DNA of 64,000 nucleotides from Zeus faber (Eukaryota; Chordata; Actinopteri; Zeiformes; Zeidae): NCBI GenBank assembly GCA_960531495.1, contig OY482859.1, positions 31,203,481 to 31,267,480 of the forward strand, read 5' to 3'. Shown piece by piece: positions 54,726 to 64,000 of this stretch (position 1 is its first letter; each line of letters starts with the position of its first letter). The notes under the pieces were generated by a model. It saw only the letters and a program-made list of their open reading frames with translations, ran no database searches and was not told where the DNA came from. The position numbers and the translations under genes were made by a program.

Positions 54726-54925
54726 NNNNNNNNNNNNNNNNNNNNNNNNNNNNNNNNNNNNNNNNNNNNNNNNNNNNNNNNNNNNNNNNNNNNNNNNNNN
54801 NNNNNNNNNNNNNNNNNNNNNNNNNNNNNNNNNNNNNNNNNNNNNNNNNNNNNNNNNNNNNNNNNNNNNNNNNNNNNNNNNNNNNNNNNNNNNNNNNNNN
54901 NNNNNNNNNNNNNNNNNNNNNNNNN
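54726..54925. other. Assembly gap of exactly 200 N
   Basis: The size is a default gap length, so the true distance is unknown. It hides the 5' part of LINE copy C. Confidence 0.99.
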
Positions 54926-56496
54926 AAGGATGATGCTGTCTCCCAGGTAATGCACACCACGCTCACGCACCTGGATGGCTGGAAGGGGGCCTATGTGAGA
55001 TTGCTGTTCATCGATTACAGTTCAGCTTTCAATACCATAGTCCCCTCCAGACTGGCTGTCAAGCTGAAGGAGCTTGGACTGAATACCCTCCTGTGTGCCT
55101 GGATCCTGGACTTCCTCTCAGCCCGGCCCCAGGTGGTTAGGGTGGGGAAGCACATGTCAAGCTCCCTCACTCTGAACACAGGATCCCCCCAGGGCTGCGT
55201 CCTCGGCCCCCTGTTGTACTCCCTGTACACATGACTGTGTGGCCAGGTCCAGCTCCAACACCATCATCAAGTTTGCTGACAACACCGTTGTCATGGGCCT
55301 GATCACCAACTGCGATGAGAAGGCCTACCATGAGGACATGACTGACCTGTCACTCTGGTACCAGGACAACAGCCTCCACCTGAACGTCAGCAAAACTAAG
55401 GAGCTGATTGTGGACTTTTGGCATGGATTACAATCGAGGACGCACGCGCCCTTGGTGATTAATGGGACTTCTGTCGACAGGGTGAGCAGCTTCAAGTAAC
55501 TGGGAGTCCACATCACAGAGGATTTAACTTGGGTTTTGCAAACAGACACTCTGGTGAGAAAGACGAGGCAGCGTCTTTACCAACTCAGGCAGCTGAGGAA
55601 ATTCCGGGTCACAGTCAGGATCCTCTAGTCCTTCTACTGTGGAGCAGTGGAGAGCATCCTGACAGGCAACATCACTGCCTGGTTTGGGAACTGTACTGTC
55701 AAGGACAGGCGGCCCTGCAGAGGGTGGTGCGTTCAGGTGAACGTACCACTGGAGCAACACTCCCCTCCCTGCAGGACTTATACACCAGGAGGAGTAGTAT
55801 CAGAGTCCGCAGGATCATGAAGGATCCTCACCACCCCAACAACGGACTGTTCCAGCTGCTGCGGTCTGGTAAGCGCCTCCACAGTCACACAGCGAGACCA
55901 GAGAGACTGAGACGAGAGAGTTTTTTCCCGCAAGTCATAAGAACTGTCAATGTTGACCTCACCAGGGGTCCTCACTGAGCCACATACATAGGCTCCACTA
56001 CCTTACTGTACTGTATGTAGCATACTGTACCGCATACTGTGTCACTGTTCTGGGTTGTTCGGTGTTACCATATTGCTGCGCCGTACTGTTGTGTACTGTG
56101 CTGTATATCTCACAAACACTACCTCACTTTATTCACATGCTACTTTAATGCACATATCTGTATATACATAAATAGCCTATTCCATATACATAAGTCTATC
56201 CTATATACATACGCCTATTCCCTTTATCTATTCTGTACCCCCACCCTGCATTACCCTTGAGTTCTTATTTTATTTTATTTTATTCTATATATTTTTATTT
56301 TATTCTATAGAATTCGACTCACTGCATTACGTTGTAGGAATCAGTTAGTTAGTCAAGTAGAAATTCTTAGGTAGCTACTTTGTTCAGTTTAGGACATATT
56401 GTGTGTAATCACCGGGTGAATTGCATTGACATTTCACTGTGCTTATGTATGAAAGTATGTATATGTATGTGATGAATAAACCTCTTGAATCTTGAA
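54926..56496 (+). pseudogene. L2-like LINE, 3' part (copy C)
   Basis: Starts at the gap inside RT ([17 protein letters not shown]). Motif A FIDYSSAF (about 55008), [17 protein letters not shown], then a 1-2 base deletion near 55232 shifts the frame; the FADD box reads FADN. Stops near 55498 and 55628 follow. The C-terminal part ([16 protein letters not shown]) ends at about 55978. The 3' UTR with TATGTATGTGATGAATAAAC ends in TTGAATCTTGAATT (56496). Inactive. Confidence 0.85.
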
Positions 56497-57132
56497 TTAT
56501 GTCTTGTTGCATACTATGCTCAGAAACTTCGTGCTGTAGTTATTGGGTTGATTACATGCTGTAGCCTTTATCTTGCTGTGGGGCAAATTGGCTAATTTCT
56601 CTCCGGCAACAACTCTCCATCATCAACATGTGCACCTTTCACTTTGTTCATGTCACTTTGAAGTGGTGGACTGCTCCTACTCCCACTTATTTTCCCTCTG
56701 AGATGGAGATAGTATGCAGCTTCCCATGACTGCTTGGGAGTGATAGCCGTTGTGGCTTCACCCCGTCCATATCTTGTGACTGAAGAGTGGAAAGTTGCGC
56801 CATGAAAAGTTCAACTATGATGATTTAAACTCATGAGTACAACTATTAGGAGGCTTTTCGTTTCCTCCTTCTGCCTGTCATCTGTTTTTGTATCAAACAG
56901 TGTTTGTCTATTTTGTACAGCCGGTTGTTTTTGTGTCTATCTGTTGTAAATTGTCTTTTGTTCTATTTTGATTGCATGAATATGTATGGACCAATGTGTT
57001 ACGGTGGAGTGTATCTCATTAATGAGATATTCAGAATATCCGTTTAATGTATTGATGTCATAACCCTCTCATTCTGATCTCCCTACTTGCGTTGTGTTGC
57101 CAACAAAGCCACCGCACCTGATAATGCTCTTG
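56497..57132. other. No gene recognised
   Basis: Unique-looking sequence without coding similarity; possible host intergenic DNA. Confidence 0.5.
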
Positions 57133-57729
57133 TGTTAAGTGTGGTCAAGATGATGAACCCAAATGCAGGACACACGGTTTGGGGAGTATGTACAGGGGTT
57201 TATTGCAAAGACACGGGGAATCAGGAACAGGCAACAGAAGGGGCATCAGGACTGGCAGGGACTTGTGACAGTGAAGGCAGGGACTCACGGCCAGGCAGAG
57301 AATCCAGAATCAGGAACCAGGACCAGAGGAGCCGGTGGAGATTCAGGAACCAAGATTTCAGGGCACACACCTAGGGAAACATGCCGGGCCGTGGAACAGG
57401 TGAAAAGACATGCGGCGACACATGCAGCAACATCGACGATCTGACCCTGACAGAGTGATTGGGACCGGGTTAAATACCAAATGAGTGACGAGGAAAGTGG
57501 AGACAGGTGGTGCGATTACCAACTAGGGACTGGTGTGCAGTGAGAGGGATGTGACGTGAACCCAGACACAGACAGAGGAAGCCAGAGAGGAACCTAGAGG
57601 CAGGCAGGGGAAGCTAGAGAGGGCTAGGGGGAGACAGAGACAGACCCAGAGCAGACAGAGGGAGCCAGAGAGGTACAGAGGAAGCCAGAGACAGACAGAC
57701 AGGATCAAGGTAAGGGAAGGATCATGACA
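57133..57729 (-). repeat. Solo LTR with TCTTG target duplication
   Basis: On the minus strand it starts TGTCATGATCC, runs through a pyrimidine-rich tandem-repeat part (TCTGGCTTCCTCTGT type) and a CAATAAACCCC signal (near 57195), and ends CACACTTAACA. TCTTG stands on both sides (57128-57132, 57730-57734). No interior, so formed by LTR-LTR recombination. A related LTR start is at 62003. Confidence 0.88.
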
Positions 57730-58316
57730 TCTTGTCTGATAATGGTTGTCTCCTCCACAGATGAGGACACAGGATTCCTCACTAACCTTTTTTTCTCTAC
57801 TCAAAGGCATCCCACCCTGAACTATTGTTGTGGCAAGCCAAAGTTTGTAGTGGCCGAGCCACTTGGTACTGTATGATGCTCATCTTTCTTTGCTTTGCTT
57901 GTTTGACATATGGTAAGAACCATTTGTCAAAAAGATGGGATAGTTTGAGAATTAAGTAAATGTTATGATTGTGCTCAGAACAATGCAGGAAGAGACGTTT
58001 CTACCTCCAGTTTCTGCCTTCTAGTCCAAGTCCTCCTTTCAAACACCTTATGATGAACTTATCAAACTGACACCTTGTCAAAGTTAAAATATTGTTTAGT
58101 GATAATTGACATATTTCATAATAGAATCCCAGTGAAGGTAAGCTCAACTGAGTTTTAATTCCTGCCATTAGCAATGATAGGAATGCAAGGACGGTCACAT
58201 TGTGTGACCGGACTGTCCCTGCGTGAAGTGCTGACCAAGAGACCAATCCGATTAGGTCTGTCTTCTGTCGACAAAAGCCACACATGAAAAACATCACCTT
58301 AACCAATAGTAATTTG
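57730..58316. other. No gene recognised
   Basis: No coding similarity. A 12-14-bp hairpin GGACGGTCACA..TGTGACCGGACTGTCC lies near 58189-58219. Confidence 0.5.
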
Positions 58317-58825
58317 ATTCAAGATTCAAGATTCAAGATTTTTATTTGTCACATACATATACATACTTCCATACATATATGCAGTGAAATGTAATGCAAC
58401 GCACCCGGTGATAGCACACAATAAGTCCTAGGAAAAAGTACAAAAATAAAATAAAATAAAAAGTAGAAAATTCCTTTCTAATAGACCGACTAACTGACTC
58501 CTAAAACGTAATACAGTAAGTGGAATACTTATAGAATAAGATAAAAAATATATAGAATAAAATACAATAAAAAATAAATTGAAATAAAATGGAATAGGTT
58601 GAAGGAATATGGCTATGTATATACAGATATGTGCATTTAAAGTGGCATGTGAATTAAAGTGCCGTGTGAATGTGAATAGTGTGAGGTAGTGTTTGGGATA
58701 ATACAGCACAGTATACAACAGTACGGCGCAGCAATACGGCATCACGAACAACCCTGAACAGTGATACAGTATGCGGTACAGTATGCTACATACAGTACAG
58801 TAGGTAGTGGAGCCTAGTGCATGGC

Positions 58826-59951
58826 TCAGTTAGGACCCCTGGTGAGGTCAGCGTTGACAGTTCTGATGGCTTGAGGGAAGAAACTCCGTCTCAGTCTCTC
58901 TGTTCTCGCTACGTGACTGTGGAGGCGCTTGCCTGACCGCAGCAGCTGAAACAGTCCGTTGTTGGGGTGATGAGGATCCTTCATGATCCTACGGGCTCTG
59001 CTACTACACCTCCTGGTGTATAACTCCTGCAAGGGGGGGAGGGTAGTTCCAGTGGTACTTTCAGCTGAACGCACCACCCTCTGCAGGGCCCGCCTGTCCT
59101 GGGCAGTACAGTTCCCAAACCAGGCAGTGATGTTGCCTGTCAGGATGCTCTCCACTGCTCCAGAGTAGAAGGACGTGAGGATCCTCATCGAGACCCGGAA
59201 TTTCCTCAGCTGCCTGAGGTGGTAGAGACGCTGCCTCGCCTTTCTCACCAGAGTGTCTGTATGAACAGTCCATGTTAAGTCCTCTGTGATGTGGACTCCC
59301 AGATATCTGAAGCTGATCACCCTATCGACAGAAGTCCCATTAATCCACAAGGGCGCGTGCGTCCTTGATTGTGATCCACGCCTAAAGTCCACAATCAGCT
59401 CCTTGGTTTTGCTGACGTTCAGGTGGAGGCTGTTGTCCTGGCACCAGAGTGACAGGTCAGCCACCTCCTCGCGGTAGGCCTTCTCATCGCAGTCGGTGAT
59501 CAGGCCCACGACCACGGTGTCGTCAGCAAACTTGATGATGGTGTGGGAGCTGGACCTGGCCACACAGTCATGTGTGTACAGGGAGTACAGTAGGGGGCTG
59601 AGGACGCAGCCCTGGGGGGATCCTGTATTCAGGGTGAGGGAGCTTGACATGTACTTCCCCACCTTGACCACCTGGGGGCGGCCTGTGAGGAAGTCCAGGA
59701 TCCAGGTGCACAGCGGAGGTGTGCAGTACCTGGGAGACCGCGTCATCCGTGGATCTGTTCTGCCGGTACGCGAACTGCAACGGGTCCAAGGTGCGGGGGA
59801 GGGAGGCGCAGATGTAATCCTTAATCAGCCTCTCAAAACACTTCATGACCACCGAGGTGAGGGCCACCGGACGGTAGTCATTCAGGCAGGTTGGAGAGGC
59901 GATCTTCGGGACAGGAACGACGGTGGACCTCTTGAAGCAGGATGGGACCAC
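58826..59951 (-). pseudogene. LINE copy D ORF: RT after the stop
   Basis: From 59951 the same frame continues ([26 protein letters not shown]) to the 128-base deletion at about 59716-59717, which removes motif A (FIDYSSAF in copy A, positions 361-488 there) and shifts the frame. From 59716 to 58826 the rest follows in the new frame with [21 protein letters not shown] (59519-59530) and the C-terminal RSFFPQAIR. Without motif A the RT cannot work. Confidence 0.9.
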
Positions 59952-61616
59952 TTATTCAGCCAGGGAGATGTTGAATATTGTGGTGAACACCGGAGCTAGC
60001 TGGTTAGCACAGGTCTTCAGTACTCGTCCAGATATGCCGTCTGGGCCCGCAGCTTTCCTGGTGTTCACCCGCATCAAAGCCCCCCTGACCTCGTGCACGG
60101 ACACTGAGAGTGCGCGCTCGTCCCCAGCGGTGTAACTCCAATTAGCCGGCGAGCTAGCGGTGTTGCTGCCAGACTCGAACCGCGCATAAAAGGAGTTCAG
60201 TTGGTTGGCCAGGGAGGCGTCCACACTCGTGGCTGGGGAGGAGCTGCTCTTGTAGTTTGTTATTGTTCGCAGCCCCTCCCACAAGCGTCTTGTGTCCCCC
60301 CGCTCCATCTGCAGCTCCACGGTGTCTCTGTATGTCCGTTTAGCGTCCCTCACCGCCCTCCGCAGATTGTACGACGCCGCTTTGTAATTGTCCATGTTGC
60401 CAGATACAAGTCCGTCGTTGTAAGCGGCCGTGCGCGCATTCAGAGCGCAGCGGATGGATTTATCAACCCATGGTTTCTGGTTTGGAAATATCCGAACTTT
60501 CACCGTGGGAACGATTTCATCCGCGAGCGTAGCCACAAAACTCACTACAACCTCCGTAAACTCGCTGACGTCACTTGAACTCGCTCGGAACATGTCCCAG
60601 TCTACGCCAGTCAGAGCGTCCTGAAGCGCAGCCTCTGATTGGTCCGTCCACCGCTTCACTTCCCTCGTCATCACCAGATCCCGCGCGATCAGAGGCCTGT
60701 AAACAGGAAGCAGTGAGATCGCGGCGTGATCTGATTTCCCGAAAGCAGGAAGCGACACGGGCTTGTATCCGTTCTTGTAACGTGTGTAACAATGGTCCAG
60801 AGTTCTGTCTCCCCTGATGGCACACGTGATGTGTTGGTGGAAATTCGGCAGAACTTTTTTCAGGTTGGCCCTGTTAAAGTCCCCAGTCACCACCACAGCC
60901 GCGTCGGGATGTCTGTTCTGAAATCCGCACAACACATCGTACAGAACCGACAGAGCTGCGTCGGTGTCCGCTTGCGGTGGGATATAAACGGCTGTAATGA
61001 TGACCGTGCTGAATTCCCGGGGGAGATAAAATGGACGGCATAGTATGGTCAGCTGTTCCAGGTTCGGCGAGCAGGAGTGGGAGAGGAATTTGGTGTTGTT
61101 GGCGTTACACCAGCGGTTGTTTACCATTAGGCAGACGCCTCCACCTTTGGATTTCCCCGACTCTCCCGTTCTGTCGCCGCGGAACACGGAGAAGGCCTCG
61201 GCTGGACGTATGGCTTCATCCGGCACCAGTGGGGTCAGCCATGTTTCCGTCAGGCAGAGGACGCAACAGTTCCTCGTGTCACGCTGGAATTGAATCCTCG
61301 CTCGAAGTTCATCCATCTTGTTCTCCAGGGACTGGACGTTAGCAAGAAGGATGCTTGGCAGAGGTGGACGGTAAGGTTGCGTCCTCATTCTGACCCGAAT
61401 GCCGCCTCGTTTACCTCGGTGCTTCCTCCGTGGGCCGGCTCGTGGAACAGCGACTCCATTTTTGTTGTTGTTGCGAGTGTTCCCGCGTAGGATTTCCGCC
61501 GGCCACTCTGCTCCCACGGATAAAAAGTCCCAAAGTTGTTCGTTTAGGGAAATTTTTATATCCATGAGTGCATCGCGGCCGTATGAGTTAATTGTTGATG
61601 TTTTTCTGGCGAACAT
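59952..61616 (-). pseudogene. LINE copy D ORF: endonuclease and start of RT
   Basis: ATG 61616; 554 codons to TAA 59952-59954, where copy A has a Ser codon in AESVVPS. Apurinic-endonuclease motifs: ILLANVQSLENKMDEL (about 85), CLTETWL (catalytic Glu, about 125), VVVTGDFNRANL (about 245) and FGKSDHAAISLLP (His, about 290). The linker has RRLWEGLRTITNYKSSSSP, then the RT start [16 protein letters not shown]. Otherwise fully open, so the stop may be the first lesion. Confidence 0.9.
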
Positions 61617-61740
61617 CGCGATAAAAAAAGGAAAAAAATACTAAAGAGTAAGAAAGTAACCGGAGCGCCGGCGCAGGCGACCGCTAGGGGCGGCGCCACT
61701 ATCGCCAGACGAAGCTGGCTTAGTGGCGCCAGTTTGATTG

Positions 61741-62002
61741 TCCAGTTAGTAGTTATCACTTTTAGATTTTACTAAATTAATTGATTGTGTAGACGGGATT
61801 ATGGTCAGGCAACATTTGAGAAATACATTCTAGGAAAATTTGAAAACCCTGCATGATTTACACACTGTCGGTTATTATGTAGCCTAATCGATATTTTATG
61901 AACATGATCACCCACATATTAAACATTGCGATAATATTATTCTGTTGTTACAGTCGGGTGTGGGATGTCTAGGAGCCATCCCTTGGGGGGAGGGGGGGGT
62001 AC
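61741..62002. other. Spacer and polypurine tract
   Basis: No gene. CCTTGGGGGGAGGGGGGGGTAC (from 61981) is a polypurine tract right before an LTR start. Confidence 0.5.
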
Positions 62003-62226
62003 TGTCACGATCCTCTCCTGCCTTGATTCCCTCTCTGTCTCTAGGTCCCTCTGTCCCTCTGTGGCTCTATCGGTCTCTGTCTCCCTCTAGCCCTCTCTAG
62101 CTCCCTCTGTCTGCCTCTAGGTCCCTCTGTCCCTCTTTGGCTCCCTCTGTCTGTGTCTGGTGTCACGTGATATCTCTGTCATTGCACACCTGTCCCCAGT
62201 CAGAAATCTCACTACCTGTCTTTGAA
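62003..62226 (+). repeat. Truncated 3' LTR of a gypsy-like element
   Basis: TGTCACGATCC followed by pyrimidine-rich CCCTCTGTCTGCCTCTAGG-type tandem repeats resembles the start of the solo LTR at 57133-57729. It follows a polypurine tract, so it is the 3' LTR; the end is missing and AT-rich sequence follows. Confidence 0.65.
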
Positions 62227-62603
62227 TATAAAAAATAAAATAATAATAAATAAATTTAAAAAATGGAAAAAAGGCTACTTTTTCCCAATCACACCAGAAA
62301 CATGACACCCCGACAGACCTCCCTTTTTCTGGCACTTTCGGGACGTCGAATGTGACACACCAGAAAGAAGTGCTGTACTCGTCTACTGGCATTGGGAAAG
62401 TAGTCGATCGCCTTTTTAACGTATTTACCCGCGTTTAAAAAGCCACATATACGTGATAATTAGGTGGAAAAATGGCATCAAGCATCCTGAGAAGCCTGTA
62501 AGCCAGCTTCTGTTCTGACATGTCACATAGTGATGGGCGTATGGCCAAAAATGTTATCATGATAAAGTATTTCATACCATTCGATTCCCATATTTATCAC
62601 GAT
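62227..62603. other. No gene recognised
   Basis: AT-rich start (AATAATAATAAATAAA), then sequence without resemblance to known families. Confidence 0.4.
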
Positions 62604-63672
62604 ATACACAATCAGCCACAACATTAAAACCATTGACAGGTGATGTGAATAACATTGATCATCTCGTTACAATGACACCTGTTGAGGGGTCGGACGAATT
62701 AGGCAGCAAGTGAACAGTCAGTACTTGAAGTTGATGCGTTGGAACTAGGATAAAAGCTTAAGGATCTGAGAGACTTTGACAAGGGCAAATTGTGAAGGCT
62801 AGATGATTGGGTTAGAGCATCTACAAAATGACAGATCTTGTGTTCACTGTATGCAGTGGTTAATACCTACCAAAAATGGTCAAAGGAAGGACAACCGGTG
62901 AACTGGCAACAGGGTCAAGACCGCTCAAGGCTCATTGTTGCGCGTGGGGGTCTGGTCTGAATCTAATCCCACAGAAGAGCTACTGTAGCCCAAATTGCTG
63001 AAAAAGGTAATGTTGGCTATGATAGAATGGTGTCAAAACTCACGGTGCATCTGGTCACACTGCCCATGCTGACCCCTGTCCACCGCTGAAAGTGCCTACA
63101 ATGGGCACGAGTGTCAGAACTGAACCATAGAGCAATGGAAGAAGGGGTCCTGGTCTGATGAATAATGGTTTCCTTTATATTTTGTGGATTGCAGCAGGAT
63201 GCACTATGGGAGGAAGGCAAGCCGGCAGAGGCAATGTGATGCTGGGAAACCATGGGTCCTGGCATTCATGTGGATGTTACACGTACCACTTACCTAAACA
63301 TTGTTGCAGACCAATATACCCCTTCATGACATTAACTTCATGTTATTCCCCGATGACAGGGAATAATGTGGATAATGCGCAGGATCAGCAGGAAAATGCG
63401 CCATGCCAGACTTCAAAAATTGTTCATGAATGGTTTGACAAAGAGTTCAAAAGTGTTGACCTGGCCTCCAAATTCATCTGGCATCCGTGGGATGTGCTGG
63501 AACCACAAGCCAAATCTATGGAGGCCCCACCTTGCAACTTAATAGATCTGCTGCAAAGGTCTTGTGGATTCCATGCCTTGACGGATCAGAGCTGTTTTGG
63601 CGGCAAGAGGAGGACCTACACAATATTAGGCAGGTGGTTGATCGATGAATGTTGTGGCTGATTGGTGTATAT
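62604..63672 (+). mobile_element. Tc1-like transposon remnant
   Basis: The left end (ATACACAATCAGCCACAACATTAAAACC, about 62604) and right end (ATGTTGTGGCTGATTGGTGTATA, to about 63672) are inverted repeats with TA at the borders. The interior of about 1.07 kb is shorter than a normal Tc1 element and decayed. Confidence 0.85.
62760..63560 (+). pseudogene. Tc1 transposase remnant
   Basis: In shifting frames with many stops: TVAQIAEKGNVGYDRMVSKL, VHLVTLPMLTPVHR, KCLQWARVSELNHRAMEEGV and YTPS are recognisable catalytic-domain wording of the Tc1 family with these termini. The DNA-binding domain is mostly lost. Confidence 0.7.
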
Positions 63673-64000
63673 AGAAAATAAATCATAATTTCTGTTAAAT
63701 GCTTTTTTTTATGAATGCCATAATGCATTAAACCCATTTATGATGGAATGAAATTGTCCAAAATAAACTGTTTAGGCAAATTACATTTTTGTTAAATTTT
63801 TCAACAGTCTCAAAACAAAAAATCTGCATTGTAAAAAAAATATTCAAACAAAACTTCGAAGCAATTAGCATCCTTCTCTTTTTTTTTTTTTTACAAAATA
63901 CAGTACATCTCAGAAAAATACAGGAAGACATCTGACGAAAAAATGCTAAACTGTATTTTTATATGAGGAACATTGCACAGCAATCGTAATGTAAGTCTGG
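63673..64000. other. AT-rich flank, nothing recognised
   Basis: A/T runs and no coding similarity up to the window edge. Confidence 0.5.

Larger units (their letters stand above)
58317..61740 (-). mobile_element. Near full-length L2-like LINE (copy D), inactive
   Basis: About 3.4 kb on the minus strand: a short 5' UTR (61740-61617), one ORF with endonuclease and RT, a 3' UTR, and three TTGAATC repeats (plus-strand GATTCAA, 58317-58340). It closely resembles copy A. Two lesions break the ORF: a nonsense codon at 59952-59954 and a 128-bp deletion near 59717. Confidence 0.9.

Overview
The window looks like intergenic, repeat-dense chromosomal DNA of a ray-finned (teleost) fish. No host protein-coding gene, rRNA or tRNA gene was recognised. 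Almost every coding stretch belongs to a mobile-element family typical of fish: L2-like, L1 (Swimmer-like), RTE/Rex3-like and I/Jockey-type LINEs, a tRNA-derived SINE, Gmr1-like and chromodomain (sushi-like) Ty3/gypsy elements, a BEL/Pao gag, Tc1 transposons and endogenous retroviruses (ERVs). The sequence has one 200-base assembly gap (54726-54925).

Layout. 1-9.6 kb: an L2 LINE with an open reverse transcriptase (RT), an L1 scrap, the LTR and leader of an old ERV (ERV-A) with a 49-bp tandem array, a decayed L2 copy, a solo LTR, a decayed Rex3-type LINE and a small non-autonomous LTR element. 9.6-18 kb: an I/Jockey-type LINE with a long open frame, an ERV LTR with primer-binding site, then an L1 on the plus strand carrying a LINE fragment and a SINE. 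18-20 kb: a minus-strand Ty3/gypsy remnant with integrase upstream of RT (Gmr1 order). 20.2-about 50 kb: a nest at least four deep. An old plus-strand ERV (ERV-B) was split by a minus-strand L1 (about 22.6-42.7 kb). That L1 was split by a minus-strand provirus, ERV-C (26675-41631, 4-bp target duplication AACC), whose 3' LTR then took a SINE. ERV-B was also hit by a Tc1 element (44163-45739) and a chromodomain retrotransposon (45983-49047). 50-64 kb: a BEL/Pao gag and an L2 LINE between inverted repeats, the gap, two more L2 LINEs, a solo LTR, an LTR fragment and a dead Tc1 element.

The most interesting object is ERV-C. Its two LTRs differ at about one base over the shared 465 bp, yet pol carries two in-frame stops and a protease frameshift, and env one frameshift and one stop. 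Gag is open (710 codons). Two features are unexpected: a domain with two H-x-T-L motifs, as in 2H phosphoesterases, lies between protease and RT; and the env region begins with a signal peptide and two V-type immunoglobulin-like domains ahead of a mucin-like stretch and a class-I fusion-type envelope. ERV-C also has a 3-kb repeat-rich leader, a consensus splice donor, and a short open frame with an acceptor-like site after env.

Several long perfect or near-perfect palindromes and a 379-bp inverted duplication suggest template switching, or assembly artefacts, in this region.
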